From positions 62,001-126,000 of the forward strand of contig JAEVYU010000005.1 in the NCBI GenBank assembly GCA_023392595.1: DNA of 64,000 bases. Direction: 5' to 3'. The position numbers and the translations under genes were made by a program. The notes beneath the pieces are model-generated. The model ran no database searches. It was not told the origin of the DNA and saw nothing but the letters and a program-made list of their open reading frames with translations. Shown one piece after another: positions 1 to 9,442 of this stretch. Every line of letters starts with the position of its first letter. Position 1 is the first letter of the stretch. The stretch comes from Bacillota bacterium (lineage in GTDB: Bacteria; Bacillota; UBA4882; UBA8346).

Positions 1-1
1 C

Positions 2-2104
2 CGCTGCGGCCCTGATGTGGCCGTTAATAACGTCTTTTCAAGCTGGCGAAGCGCTTGTCATACTTCGGATGCCGTTACCGGCGGTTTTCATGATGCCGGA
101 GATCATGTTAAATTCGCATTGCCGGCTGCATTTTCCGCTTCAACTTTGGGATGGTCGCTCTATGAATTCAAGCCGGCATACGACAATGCCGGAGCCACAA
201 CCAAATTACTCCAGGAACTGAAAATTTTCAGCGATTACTTTTTGAAATCCTGGAACGGCACCAGCATGGTGATCCAGGTTGGAGACGGCGGCAGCGATCA
301 TGCCTATTGGGGACCGCCGGAAAATCAGACTACATCCAGGCCCGTATCTTCATCAAGCACCGCTTCGGACATTATCGGGCAGACAGCGGCGGCTTTGGCC
401 TTGATGTCCATTAATTACCGGAGTGTTGATGCTACATACGCCAACCAGTGTCTTACGACGGCTAAAGCCATGTTTAACGTGGCCAAAACCAATCTTGGCC
501 GGGGCACAGCAGCCAATGGTTATTATACCTCGAGTTCCAATTATGACGATCTGAGTTGGGCCGCGATCTGGCTATCCGTCGCCACAGGCGATCAGAGCTA
601 TCTCAGCCCGGTTGACGCCTGGCTGGATCAAAAGAATGACGGCGGCGACAACAACTATCAAAAACCCTGGACTTTTTGCTGGGACGATTCGACCCTGGGC
701 AATTTAATCATGATGTACAAATTGACCGGCAATCAAAAGTATTACAAGGGAATTATCTGGAATTTCGATTGGTACACCAAGACGCTCACCAAGACCCCTT
801 ACGGTCTGCCCTATTTGAATCAATGGGCGGTATTACGCTATGACGCGGCGGAGGCCGGTTTGATTTACGTGATGTATAAGGAGTTCGGCCTTTCGAGTTA
901 TCTCACGGCGGCCAATCAAATCATCGATTACTGTCTGGGCGCCAATCCAAGCGGTATGTGCTTTTTAACCAATGTTGGCAGTAATTCGATTCATCACCCG
1001 CATCACCGGGCCAATCAACCCAATCAAAACGACTCCTTCACCCATGGCATGGTGGGCGCATTAGCCGGCGGTCCCAATAACGATGACAGCGTTCAAGATC
1101 AGGCCGGCAATTATACAAACAATGAAGTGGCTCTCGACTATAACGCCTCATTTTTACTGGGTTGCGCCGGCCGTTTGTATGTAGCCAACGGCGGACCCAG
1201 CGGCACTCCTGTTCCGACCCCGACTCCGGCCCCGGAATCTCCTCCGGGTAACGGTACCGGTTTATTGGCCACTTATTATCAAGGGACCGGTTTGGCCGGT
1301 ACAGCCCTTGTGACCCGGGTGGATCCGACGGTCAATTTTAATTGGGGCGGAGGCTCTCCGAATCCGAGCGTTCCCAGCGACGGTTTTTCGGCCCGCTGGA
1401 CCGGGCAGATCGAGGCCCGTACCACCGAAACTTACACTTTCTATTTGAATCACGACGATGGCGCCAGAATGTGGGTGAATAATGTTGCGGTCATTAATAG
1501 CTGGGCCGATCATGCCGCCGTAGAAGATACCGGTACCATTGATTTGGTCATGGGACAAAAATACAACATTACGGTAGAGTTTTATGAAAATGCCGGCGAT
1601 GCAACCTGTCAGCTGTCTTGGAGCACAGCCAACACCATCGCCAAGGAAATTGTGCCCACAACCCAGCTTTACAATTCGGCGGTTCCAACAGTGACACCGA
1701 CGGTAACCCCGACAGTGACGCCTACGGTAACTCCGACAGTAACTCCAACGGTAACGCCAACAGTGACTCCGACTCCGCCGGTGGCAGAAGTGGCAGTGTC
1801 CTATGTCATTCAAAATGATTGGGGCAATGGAGCGACAGTCAATATCACGATCAAAAATAACGGGACTTCCCCGATTTCCGGTTGGAAGCTGGCCTGGACT
1901 TTCCCGGGCAATCAGAAGATTACTAACGTTTGGAGCTGTAGTTATACCCAGAACGGAGCCGACGTAAATGCGGCTAACCTTGGTTATAACAATGTCATCC
2001 CGGCTGGGGGCAGTGTTAATTTTGGATTTAATCTCAGCTACAGCGATTCCAACGCCAAACCGACCGGTTTTACCCTCAATGGCGGGGCAGTTCAAGTTCA
2101 ATAA
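2..2104 (+). CDS. GH9 endoglucanase with PA14 and CBM2 modules, 5'-truncated by the window
   Basis: Secreted glycoside hydrolase family 9 cellulase acting on beta-1,4-glucan. The frame is open from base 2, so signal peptide and first residues lie outside the window. The visible N-terminus holds the GH9 motif DAGDHVKF with its catalytic aspartates; the C-terminal part of the catalytic domain (to about residue 395) has HHPHHRANQP and the acid Glu in NNEVALDYNA. A Pro/Thr linker leads to a PA14 domain (about residues 420-545; LLATYYQG at the start), then a TVTP-repeat linker and a C-terminal CBM2 cellulose-binding module (VSYVIQNDWGNG to TLNGGAVQVQ). The CBM2 is about 70 percent identical by eye to that of the next gene. 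PA14 probably binds carbohydrate. Family assignment is firm; exact substrate preference is inferred. Confidence 0.93.
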   Translation, partial: RCGPDVAVNNVFSSWRSACHTSDAVTGGFHDAGDHVKFALPAAFSASTLGWSLYEFKPAYDNAGATTKLLQELKIFSDYFLKSWNGTSMVIQVGDGGSDHAYWGPPENQTTSRPVSSSSTASDIIGQTAAALALMSINYRSVDATYANQCLTTAKAMFNVAKTNLGRGTAANGYYTSSSNYDDLSWAAIWLSVATGDQSYLSPVDAWLDQKNDGGDNNYQKPWTFCWDDSTLGNLIMMYKLTGNQKYYKGIIWNFDWYTKTLTKTPYGLPYLNQWAVLRYDAAEAGLIYVMYKEFGLSSYLTAANQIIDYCLGANPSGMCFLTNVGSNSIHHPHHRANQPNQNDSFTHGMVGALAGGPNNDDSVQDQAGNYTNNEVALDYNASFLLGCAGRLYVANGGPSGTPVPTPTPAPESPPGNGTGLLATYYQGTGLAGTALVTRVDPTVNFNWGGGSPNPSVPSDGFSARWTGQIEARTTETYTFYLNHDDGARMWVNNVAVINSWADHAAVEDTGTIDLVMGQKYNITVEFYENAGDATCQLSWSTANTIAKEIVPTTQLYNSAVPTVTPTVTPTVTPTVTPTVTPTVTPTVTPTPPVAEVAVSYVIQNDWGNGATVNITIKNNGTSPISGWKLAWTFPGNQKITNVWSCSYTQNGADVNAANLGYNNVIPAGGSVNFGFNLSYSDSNAKPTGFTLNGGAVQVQ
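1681..1782 (+). repeat. Thr-Val-Thr-Pro linker-coding tandem repeat
   Basis: Degenerate 12-base units encode about seven TVTP repeats in the linker between the PA14 and CBM2 modules of the GH9 enzyme. Such linkers are flexible and often glycosylated. Synonymous differences between units suggest an old repeat rather than a recent expansion. Confidence 0.85.
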
Positions 2105-2163
2105 AGTAATTTATCTTATAACCAGTGGAGCCGGGAAACCGGTTCCGCTCATCTGGAATAACG

Positions 2164-2268
2164 AGTAGAGCGTATCGTAAGTAAACGGCAATCAGAAATG
2201 GGGAAGATACGCTCTGCTTAAGTAAAACGTTCACAACATTGCGTAGTTATTTAAAGAACGTTTTACTA
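2164..2268 (+). repeat. Twin-palindrome dispersed repeat, copy 1
   Basis: Two adjacent hairpins: arm AGTAGAGCGTATC pairs with GATACGCTCTGCT (one G-U), and arm AGTAAAACGTTC pairs perfectly with GAACGTTTTACT. The whole 105 bp unit recurs in inverted orientation at 17883-17988 with about 90 percent identity. It fills most of the gap between GH9 and the mannanase gene. It could act as a terminator or mRNA-end structure, but conservation of the unpaired segments implies a mobile or REPIN/MITE-like repeat. Confidence 0.85.
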
Positions 2269-2310
2269 AGCCGCCACCGGCTGGATTCCCTATTAAAGGA
2301 GGTCCTTTGG

Positions 2311-3855
2311 ATGAAAAAATTATTATGGATGGTTTTTTTATGGTTGATTTTCTCGATCTTGGGTTTAACCTTCATATCCAGCGCAGCCCCGCCATCCGGC
2401 TTCGTTTACCGGCAAGGCTCCCAGCTTTACCTGGACGGCAAGCCTTATTATTTTGCCGGATGCAATTGTTATGATTTATTTACCCATGGCGACGGTTCCA
2501 ATACCAGCACCACGGATTATATTGAAAATTATTTCATGAACAAGGGCCAAATCGATGCCCTGATGAGTCAAATGGCTTCCTATGGGGTCAAAGTGGTCCG
2601 GACTTGGGCGTTTTCTCATGAAACCTGGCATGGGTTTGAAACCGCCAAAGGACAATATAACGAGGCGGAATTTATGGAGTTCGATTATATTTTGGAATCT
2701 GCCAAAAAAAACGGCCTCAAGGTCATTGTGACTTTGGAGAATTTCTGGGAGGCCTACGGCGGTATCGATACCCGGCTTGCCTGGGAAGGTCTGCCCGGCA
2801 AGAGTTACGCCAACCGGGCCGTTTTCTTTACCAACCAAAACTGCAAAGATGATTATAAAAAGTTCATTCATCATATGGTGACCAGAATCAATCATTACAC
2901 CAACATCGCTTATCAGGACGATCCGACGATTTTTTCCTGGGAATTGATGAATGAGCCGCGCTATCAGGATGCCGGAGAAAATACCACCGGCATTACCTTG
3001 CGGGCTTGGGTCGATGAAATGGCGGGCTATATCAAGGCTCTGGACCCCAATCATATGGTCAGCGCCGGCCTTGAAGGCCAGCAGATATCATACGGCTATG
3101 GGGGAGACTGCGGTAACCCCTTTATCTATATCCATCAGTCGCCGGATATTGATTTTTGCACCGCCCATCCTTATCCGGACGAGTCCTGGTCCAACTTGAC
3201 GGCTGATCAGACCCGAAAGCTGATTGACGCCTGGATCAGCGACGCTCAAGAAGTCGTCGGCAAACCTTTTATCATGGAAGAATGGAATGTTCACAACAAT
3301 AAAGACCAATATTGGCCGGTCATGCTCGGTGAAATTGAAAATCGGAATGCGGCCGGAAGCCTGTTTTGGAATTTTAACGACATTTATACCGGTGATTTTG
3401 ATATGCTGGAGGGCAATGCCGTTTTAACCAGCGTTTTTAAACCCCACGCCCAGCGAATGGCTGCCAAAAGCGGAACGGTGGTCACGCCGACCCTAACCCC
3501 GACTCCGACCGTAACGCCGACCCCAACTCCTGCCGCTAGTGTCACAGTGTCTTATGTTATTCAGAATGATTGGGGCAACGGGGCCACGATCAACATAACC
3601 CTTAAGAATAACGGTACGTCCGGGATAAGCGGTTGGGAACTGGCCTGGAGTTTCCCGGGCAACCAGAAGATTACCAATCTGTGGAATGGCGCTTACAATC
3701 AAAACGGAACGAATGTAAAGGTGACCAATCTCAGTCATAACAATGCCATCCCGGCGGGCGCCACCGTCAACTTTGGATTTAACGTCACTTATAGCGGTTT
3801 AAACGTGAAACCATCCGCTGTTACCTTAAATGGCTTGGTCTGTCAGGTGCAATGA
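2311..3855 (+). CDS. GH5 (mannanase-type) endo-beta-1,4-mannosidase with CBM2
   Basis: Secreted glycosidase of 514 residues. The start is the ATG after AAAGGAGG and gives a clear signal peptide (MKKLLWMVFLWLIF, cleavage near SSAAP, no lipobox Cys). The catalytic domain (about 30-400) matches GH5 subfamily 7-type mannanases: RTWAF, a WEAYGG segment, WELMNEPR carrying the acid/base Glu, and FIMEEWNV carrying the nucleophile Glu. A TPTP linker and a CBM2 module end the protein. With the preceding GH9 cellulase it forms a plant cell wall degrading pair. Mannan specificity is inferred from motif pattern; cellulase or another GH5 activity is the alternative. Confidence 0.88.
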   Translation: MKKLLWMVFLWLIFSILGLTFISSAAPPSGFVYRQGSQLYLDGKPYYFAGCNCYDLFTHGDGSNTSTTDYIENYFMNKGQIDALMSQMASYGVKVVRTWAFSHETWHGFETAKGQYNEAEFMEFDYILESAKKNGLKVIVTLENFWEAYGGIDTRLAWEGLPGKSYANRAVFFTNQNCKDDYKKFIHHMVTRINHYTNIAYQDDPTIFSWELMNEPRYQDAGENTTGITLRAWVDEMAGYIKALDPNHMVSAGLEGQQISYGYGGDCGNPFIYIHQSPDIDFCTAHPYPDESWSNLTADQTRKLIDAWISDAQEVVGKPFIMEEWNVHNNKDQYWPVMLGEIENRNAAGSLFWNFNDIYTGDFDMLEGNAVLTSVFKPHAQRMAAKSGTVVTPTLTPTPTVTPTPTPAASVTVSYVIQNDWGNGATINITLKNNGTSGISGWELAWSFPGNQKITNLWNGAYNQNGTNVKVTNLSHNNAIPAGATVNFGFNVTYSGLNVKPSAVTLNGLVCQVQ

Positions 3856-3871
3856 CGGTTGAAGGAGCGAT

Positions 3872-3936
3872 GCTGGGACTGTCCAAAAAGTAATGTAAAA
3901 TCACTACCGTTTAATTTACTTTTGGGACAGGCCAGC
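3872..3936 (+). terminator. Long hairpin between convergent genes; MITE-end-like sequence
   Basis: Left arm 3872-3899 and right arm 3910-3936 form a long imperfect stem including CTGTCC-AAAAGTAA against TTACTTTT-GGGACAG. It sits between the mannanase (+) and the chemoreceptor (-), so it can terminate both. The arm sequence resembles the ends of the element at 14394-14523, suggesting a common mobile origin. Confidence 0.65.
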
Positions 3937-3972
3937 AGCTGCCCCCAAGGGTAAAATCAATAAATTTATCCA

Positions 3973-5595
3973 TTAAAATTGACTGAAGTCTTTTTCAAGG
4001 GGGATGACTTCTTCCGGACGAATGATCTTGGTTTTTAAAGAATTGTCCGGGGTAATCTCTTTAGTTTGCAGCCCGGCTTTCGGAGCGGAAATTTTTCCAT
4101 TTCCTCCCCATGAGGAATTCGGGGGGATCTTTTTTGCATTTTTATTGCTACTGACCGGGCTTTTCCTGCTTCCGTTCACCAGCTCCGAAAGCTGCTGGAC
4201 GATTTCACTTAAGTTTTCGGCCTGGGCGTTGAGTTCCTCGGAAGCGGAGGCGGTTTCTTCAGCGCTTGCAGCATTCCGTTCGGTCACCGTCTCGATTTGG
4301 ATAATCGCCTGATTGACCTGTCCGATACCTTGAGCCTGTTCGTTTCCGGCCGCCGATATTTCCTGCATCAGTTCACTGACCTTTTTAGTTTGCAGGGTGA
4401 TTTCATCCAGATCATTCTTAACTTTTTCACTGATCAGCACGCCCTGGGTGGACAAACCGATATTGGTTTCAATAATGGACGCTGTATCCTTGGCGGCCTG
4501 GGCGCTTTTTTGGGCCAGATTTCGGACTTCCTCGGCGACTACGGCAAAGCCGACTCCGGCTTCGCCGGCCCTGGCAGCTTCCACCGCCGCGTTAAGGGAC
4601 AAAATATTGGTTTGAAAGGCGATATCATCGATCATTTTGACGATTTTGGCCGCCTGGTCACTGGAATTCTTTATTTCCTTGATGGAATTCATCATCTCTT
4701 GCATTTCCTGATTTCCCTTTTGGGCTGCGTCCCGGGTCAACCCGGATAGTTGAACGGCTTGCTGGGTATTGCCGTTGTTTTGCAGCACCATTGAGGTGGT
4801 CTCCTGAAGGGTGGCCGAAGTCTCTTCAATGGAGGAAGCTTGTTCCGAACATCCCTCGGAGAGTTGCTGACTGGAAGCTGCCAATTGTCCGGAGGCGGAA
4901 GCCACCTGGCTCGCGCTATCCGAAAGCGAGCTGGCGATGATGTTTACCGGAAGGGTGATCGAACGGGTGATGGCATAAGCGATCAGGATGCCCAGCGCCA
5001 CGGCCGTGAGCCCCAGTATCAGCAGGATATTGAAAGAGATTTGGGTATTTTTTTTGGCCGCCAGGTTATATGTATTGATGGCATCATTTTGTTCCTTGAT
5101 AAATTCAGCGCTGGTACTTAAAATTTGCCCTGTGGCAGGCGATGCTTCCAAACGCAGCAATTCCTGAGCTTCCAAGTCCTGATGGCTTTGAACCAATGCC
5201 AATAGTTTATCATTAATGGGCTTGGCCACGGCAATGTCTTTGATGATTTGGTCCCGGAGCATCAGGGTTTTTCCGGAGGACATCGTAGCCGTTTTTAATT
5301 CATTATAGGCCGCGTTATATTGCGCCCTGGCGTCCTGGATCTTTTCGGCTTCCTGGCGGATGCTATCAGGATCTTTAAAGAGAATGAGGGCATGAATACT
5401 GAGCATAATTTGTTGCAAAGAGTCGGAAATTCTCGTAGTAAGTTGAATATTCCGGTCATTGACGGCTGTTTGTTCAGTAACTGCAATAAAGTGGCTCATA
5501 TTGTAGGCGGCCAAGGATATCATCAACAACATTAAAACTAACAGCACCGTAAAACCAATGGCGATCTTGCTTCCTAATTTCATTCTGGTTTGCAT
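3973..5595 (-). CDS. Methyl-accepting chemotaxis protein
   Basis: Inner-membrane chemoreceptor of 540 residues that feeds CheA/CheW. TM1 (about 10-30) is followed by a four-helix-bundle type extracytoplasmic sensor, TM2 (about 190-212), a short HAMP-like segment, and a signalling domain whose hairpin tip carries EEVRNLAQKSAQAAKDTA. The start follows AAGGAGG with 7 nt spacing. It is convergent with the glycosidase genes and monocistronic as far as can be seen. The ligand is not predictable from sequence; proximity to cellulase and mannanase genes makes a sugar stimulus a guess only. Confidence 0.92.
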   Translation of the reverse strand: MQTRMKLGSKIAIGFTVLLVLMLLMISLAAYNMSHFIAVTEQTAVNDRNIQLTTRISDSLQQIMLSIHALILFKDPDSIRQEAEKIQDARAQYNAAYNELKTATMSSGKTLMLRDQIIKDIAVAKPINDKLLALVQSHQDLEAQELLRLEASPATGQILSTSAEFIKEQNDAINTYNLAAKKNTQISFNILLILGLTAVALGILIAYAITRSITLPVNIIASSLSDSASQVASASGQLAASSQQLSEGCSEQASSIEETSATLQETTSMVLQNNGNTQQAVQLSGLTRDAAQKGNQEMQEMMNSIKEIKNSSDQAAKIVKMIDDIAFQTNILSLNAAVEAARAGEAGVGFAVVAEEVRNLAQKSAQAAKDTASIIETNIGLSTQGVLISEKVKNDLDEITLQTKKVSELMQEISAAGNEQAQGIGQVNQAIIQIETVTERNAASAEETASASEELNAQAENLSEIVQQLSELVNGSRKSPVSSNKNAKKIPPNSSWGGNGKISAPKAGLQTKEITPDNSLKTKIIRPEEVIPLEKDFSQF

Positions 5596-6369
5596 GAGTA
5601 ATCCTCCTTGTTATTGTGAGTTAGCGATTGGTTTTATAATAAAGCCTGTAATATATTGAAATAAATCCCGGGATATTATTTAATTTTGATGTATTTTAAT
5701 ATTAATATAGTTAATTAATTTTGTCAAATAAAATTTATATGATGTTAATTATTAACCCAATATAGAACGTCTGGCGGAAGGGTCCTTGAAGGGGAGAATG
5801 ATCGTAAACCGTTAATTCTGGAGCAAGGGCCCCCGGGTTAGGCTAAAATACCGATTGGCCACAGGAAAAGACCTGTAGAGTAAGGCGCGGTTTGATGAAA
5901 AAGGGATAAAATTTCGGGAAGAGTAGTTTAGGGAGGAAAAATCGATAAACTTAAGCAAGCGCTTCTTATTTTGGCGGGGTGGCGATGACCGCGCAGACCG
6001 GGGCGATAAGTGCGGAGTCCTGGGCGATGACCGCGCAAACCGGAGCGATAAGAAAATCGATTGGCGCGGTTATCGATGGATATTGAATTAAATTTTTTAG
6101 AAAAAGGTGGCCTAAAAAAAGTTAACGGAGCCAGATTCACGGGATTAAGAAAATAGTTAATTCATGAAAGTATTTTTGTTTTCGTAAGCCTTCCCCCGCA
6201 ACCATCATGAACGAACCCAATGACTGGCGGGTGATGGGTCTGTGTGGGGTACGAGGGGTAGGAGGGCCAGGAAAAATATAAAAGGAAAGGGGTATCCTAA
6301 AGAGTCGGTACATGGTTGATTCGGTAGTTCCTTTTGCCTCCCCCTCTCCGGCCTCCATGAACGTTATTC
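5596..6369. other. Long intergenic region, no convincing gene
   Basis: AT-rich DNA next to the chemoreceptor start (probably its promoter on the minus strand) passes into a more GC-rich stretch with short non-conserved open frames that lack ribosome binding sites or recognisable domains. Two 30 bp direct repeats lie at 5981-6052. It may be decayed coding sequence, but nothing recognisable remains. Confidence 0.5.
5981..6052 (+). repeat. Pair of 30 bp direct repeats
   Basis: GGCGATGACCGCGCAGACCG begins the first unit (5981-6010) and nearly the same sequence begins the second (6023-6052); both units end in GCGATAAG and differ at two positions. The period is 42 bp. No function is evident; only two units are present and the spacer is 12 bp, so this is not a CRISPR array. 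Confidence 0.7.
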
Positions 6370-6404
6370 CCCCAGACTCATTTGGATGGGTCTGGGGATT
6401 TTTT
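6370..6404 (+). terminator. Intrinsic terminator upstream of the lacI-type gene
   Basis: An 8 bp perfect stem CCCCAGAC / GTCTGGGG with a 12 nt loop is followed by a run of T residues (6399-6404). It points along the plus strand, but no gene is recognised just upstream, so it may end a short transcript from the 5.6-6.3 kb region or insulate the regulator gene. Confidence 0.75.
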
Positions 6405-6471
6405 GGTTTCAAAAATATTTTCAAGAAAATATTTTTTTAAAAGGATTTTTATACCTCCATCAAGAAGTATA

Positions 6472-6508
6472 TGTTAACGATTACGTGAGCGTTAACGTGA
6501 CCGATTAC
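6472..6508 (+). promoter_or_regulatory. Clustered LacI-type operator half-sites before the lacI-type gene
   Basis: GTTAACG (6473-6479) and CGTTAAC (6490-6496) form a perfect inverted repeat; TGTTAACGATTACG is a LacI-family-like 14-mer with a central CG; CGATTAC is repeated directly at 6478 and 6502. The cluster ends about 20 bp before the regulator start, which suggests autoregulation. Binding is inferred. Confidence 0.6.
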
Positions 6509-6529
6509 ATATGGGTTTGAGGTTGTTTT

Positions 6530-7579
6530 ATGAATATTACGATGAAAGATATTGCTAAAATGGTTGGGGTTTCAACCAATACGGTTTCGCGGGCGTTGAA
6601 CGGGAAAAAAGAAATCAGTGAGGAAACCCGGAAACGGATTAAGGAAGTTGCTGAAGAACTGGGTTATACACCCAACAGTATTGCGGCTTCTTTAGCTTCC
6701 CGAAGAACGAAAGTTATCGGGTTGATCACCTCGGATATTGAGGATCCTTTTCATGCCCAGCAACTTAGAGGCGTAGAAGACACTGCCAGGGAACATGGAT
6801 ATTCGCTTATTCTTTTTAACACCGATGAAAACCCGGAGAGTGAATTACGGGCCGTCAATACCTTCAGGAGCATCCGGGTGGCGGGGATTATTTTGAATTC
6901 GGTTTTCCCCGGCTTTCAACATATTGAAAGACTTCGGAAACAAAATACCCCTTTTGTATTGATCAATCGGCGTTTGCCTGATATTGACGCTGATTATGTC
7001 ATTAACGACAACTTCAACGGGGAATATGAAGCCACCAAACACCTTATCGGGTTGGACCATGTTAATATCGGCCTGATCTTAGGCCCACAGCGGATCACCA
7101 GCGTCCGGGAGCGGCTGGCCGGATATTCCAAAGCAATGATTGAAGCCGGGCTTTCCATCAATCCGGATCACATCCTATATGGTAAAAACTTGAAACCGGA
7201 GACCGGCAGAGAACTGACCGAACGGTTGTTGGCGTTAAATCCCCGCCCGACTGCAATTTTAACCTATTGCGATACTTTGGCCCTTGGCGCTTATGCCGCA
7301 GCCCATCAGGGGAATTTGGCGATTCCCGAGGAGCTGGCGATTATTGGTTATGACGATGTCTTAATTGCTTCCTATTTGGATGTTCCGCTAACGACCATAT
7401 CTCAGCCAGCTTATAAAATGGGACAGGCTGCTTGCGACATCCTTTTGGAAAGGATTCAATGCAGCGAGGAAGGATTGAACCTCAAAGATTTACCGAAAAA
7501 ACATTTGGTTTTTCAACCTCAACTGGTGATTAGAAAATCTTGCGGCGCCCATGCCAAACCGCTTCATGACGGCGCTTGA
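6530..7579 (+). CDS. LacI-family transcriptional regulator
   Basis: DNA-binding repressor of 349 residues. The N-terminal HTH (MKDIAKMVGVSTNTVSRALNG) and hinge region are canonical, followed by a periplasmic-binding-protein-like sensor domain (about 62-340) with the usual ITSDIEDPFHAQ and GYDD segments. It heads the amino-sugar locus (cupin, CUT1 importer, two nagB genes, AEC permease, cupin) and has candidate operators just upstream of its own start. By context its effector is probably an amino sugar, its phosphate, or an oligosaccharide containing it. Confidence 0.92.
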   Translation: MNITMKDIAKMVGVSTNTVSRALNGKKEISEETRKRIKEVAEELGYTPNSIAASLASRRTKVIGLITSDIEDPFHAQQLRGVEDTAREHGYSLILFNTDENPESELRAVNTFRSIRVAGIILNSVFPGFQHIERLRKQNTPFVLINRRLPDIDADYVINDNFNGEYEATKHLIGLDHVNIGLILGPQRITSVRERLAGYSKAMIEAGLSINPDHILYGKNLKPETGRELTERLLALNPRPTAILTYCDTLALGAYAAAHQGNLAIPEELAIIGYDDVLIASYLDVPLTTISQPAYKMGQAACDILLERIQCSEEGLNLKDLPKKHLVFQPQLVIRKSCGAHAKPLHDGA

Positions 7580-7664
7580 GTCTTTCGCTTGCGTTCACCC
7601 GGAAAGGACAAGATCAAAATGTTTTTAGACACCAATCAACGATACGAAAAGGAGAGATGACTGA

Positions 7665-8012
7665 ATGAAACATTTTCCGGAGTTTTTCAAGAAAACGCTG
7701 AACCGGGTTCCCGATGCACCCGAGGGCATGGATGGATATTGGTTTGAAAGCGAGGATGGCTCTCAGGTTGTTTTTTGGGAGAATGTCTCCGGTGGGAAAG
7801 TACCCCCTCATCAACACGATTTCTGGGAATATTGCTATGTGGTGGAAGGCTGTTATGAGGGGATTGTCGACGGAAAACCCGTTATTTTGAATCCGGGGGA
7901 CGAATGCGCCATTGCTCCGGGTGTGATTCATGAAGGAAAACACAGTGCTCATTATCGAGCCATTGACATTTTCGGAGGGTCGAGGATCGCTCACTGTCCC
8001 TGGAAGAAATGA
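7665..8012 (+). CDS. Single-domain cupin protein
   Basis: Small cytoplasmic protein of 115 residues, start preceded by AAAAGGAGAG. The cupin metal site is visible as HQHDFWEYCYVV (His, His, Glu) and the second motif as PGDECAIAPGVIHEG with its His. Cupins of this size next to sugar importers are often sugar isomerases or ligand sensors, but no activity can be assigned. It lies 85 bp after the lacI-type gene and 117 bp before the solute-binding protein gene. Confidence 0.85.
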   Translation: MKHFPEFFKKTLNRVPDAPEGMDGYWFESEDGSQVVFWENVSGGKVPPHQHDFWEYCYVVEGCYEGIVDGKPVILNPGDECAIAPGVIHEGKHSAHYRAIDIFGGSRIAHCPWKK

Positions 8013-8129
8013 GTCAATTGATTTGGGCGATTCGGGAGGCTTTGAGGAGAAAAAGGGGGTGAGGGAAACCTAACCATAAATCAAGGGGAGCTTCACTACA
8101 GTCAAATCAAGCATAAGGAGGAAGCAATC

Positions 8130-9422
8130 ATGAGACGACAGATCTTTGCAGCAAGTTTAGTAATGGCCTTGTTCTTATTGATAGCCGCAACAGTCTCGGC
8201 CAATAACACGATTAATGTTTGGACAGGTTTCCCGGAGCTTGAATCGTTTTATAAATGGGCGGGCGCCGAATACAGCAAAGCCCATCCAGGGGTTACCGTT
8301 CAAGTCCTAAGTACCAGTCTGCGGGAGTTCGAACAGAAACTCACCGCCTCCATGCCCACCGGTACAGGCCCGGAAGTTTTTGATGCCGGTCCTTATATTG
8401 CGATCAAATTGGTTGATGGCGGCCTGCTCCCTGCGAATCCGAAAGACATTGACGCTTACTTGAAAAGCGGAGCCTGGAGTAAGTTCGCAGTCAATTATTC
8501 CACCATCAGAGGTAAAACTTACGGCATTCCTTTAATGAATGGAAGCCGAGCGGCCTTGTTTTATAACAAGACCATGTTTAAAGAAGCCGGACTCGATCCC
8601 AATAATCCCCCGAAAACCTTTCCTGAACTGATGCAGGCAGCCAAAAAACTTACGAAGTACGAAAACGGTAAAGTTGTCCGGAGCGGACTTAGCTTACGGA
8701 TCTCCGGCGGCGGCAGTGGTCTAACCGAGAAATTCCGTTTTGTCCTGCATAATGCCGGCGGCGATTTGATTGTTCCGGCAGGAAACGGCAAATGGAAAAA
8801 CGGTTTGGATAATCAGGCCGGCCGTAATGCGCTGCAATTCTATATTGATGCTCTGTACAAGTATAAAATCGATGACCCTCAGGTGAAACATGATTCAGAT
8901 GCTTTCGTCACCGGTACGACCGCGATGTTTATGCGTGAGAGCTGGGTTATCGGAGAAGTAAAATCCAAGAATCCCAAATTGGATTATGGCGTTGTGCCGA
9001 TGCCCGCTTGGAAAAGACACGATACCTTGGCTCAACCTTGGTCGGTTTATATGTCGATGGAAGGTTCCAAATCCAAAGAAGTTCGCGATTTTATCAAGTT
9101 CTTAACCAGCGAGCAAGCGGCCTCCAAACTTATTGAGCTCTCCGGATGGATCCCGGAACGGATTCAATTTGATTCGGATGAATTGCTGAAACAAAACCCG
9201 CAATATCAGATCTTTATCGATCCGCCGAAAGAAGTCGGATTTTACGCCGATCCGGTCATTCCAGTGTTTGACGAGATCCAAACCAAAGTTGCCGACAAAC
9301 TGGTTGAAACCTTCTTAAACAGCAAATTGGTTGACAATCCGCAGGGTATCAAAAATGCCACCAAACAAATCGGCGATTTGGTCGATTCAATTTTAAAACG
9401 CAATGGTGCTTACGGAAAATAA
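8130..9422 (+). CDS. CUT1-type ABC sugar transporter, solute-binding protein
   Basis: Extracellular solute-binding protein family 1, 430 residues, the first component of a sugar importer. Signal peptide MRRQIFAASLVMALFLLIAA ends at VSA-NN with no cysteine after it, so it is predicted to be soluble rather than a lipoprotein, unusual for a monoderm Firmicute. The mature part shows the family pattern (INVWTGFPE start, a KTYGIPLMNGSRAALFYNK segment, KSKEVRDFIKFLTSEQAA near the C-terminus). RBS AAGGAGG. Genes for two permeases follow. Substrate is probably an amino-sugar-containing saccharide judged from nagB downstream. Confidence 0.92.
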   Translation: MRRQIFAASLVMALFLLIAATVSANNTINVWTGFPELESFYKWAGAEYSKAHPGVTVQVLSTSLREFEQKLTASMPTGTGPEVFDAGPYIAIKLVDGGLLPANPKDIDAYLKSGAWSKFAVNYSTIRGKTYGIPLMNGSRAALFYNKTMFKEAGLDPNNPPKTFPELMQAAKKLTKYENGKVVRSGLSLRISGGGSGLTEKFRFVLHNAGGDLIVPAGNGKWKNGLDNQAGRNALQFYIDALYKYKIDDPQVKHDSDAFVTGTTAMFMRESWVIGEVKSKNPKLDYGVVPMPAWKRHDTLAQPWSVYMSMEGSKSKEVRDFIKFLTSEQAASKLIELSGWIPERIQFDSDELLKQNPQYQIFIDPPKEVGFYADPVIPVFDEIQTKVADKLVETFLNSKLVDNPQGIKNATKQIGDLVDSILKRNGAYGK

Positions 9423-9442
9423 GCACCAGCTTTAAGGCCCTA

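Noticed and set aside
1681..1782. Tandem short repeats considered as CRISPR or minisatellite
   Set aside because: They are in frame within a coding linker and have no spacers.
1262..2101. Long minus-strand open frame opposite the PA14-CBM2 part of the GH9 gene
   Set aside because: Ser/Arg/Tyr-rich repeats are just the complement of the TVTP linker repeats.
5981..6052. Direct repeats considered as a CRISPR fragment
   Set aside because: Only two units, a 12 bp spacer, and no cas genes in the window.
6137..6424. Minus-strand open frame of 95 codons in the 5.6-6.5 kb gap
   Set aside because: No RBS, low-complexity composition, and it overlaps the intrinsic terminator stem.
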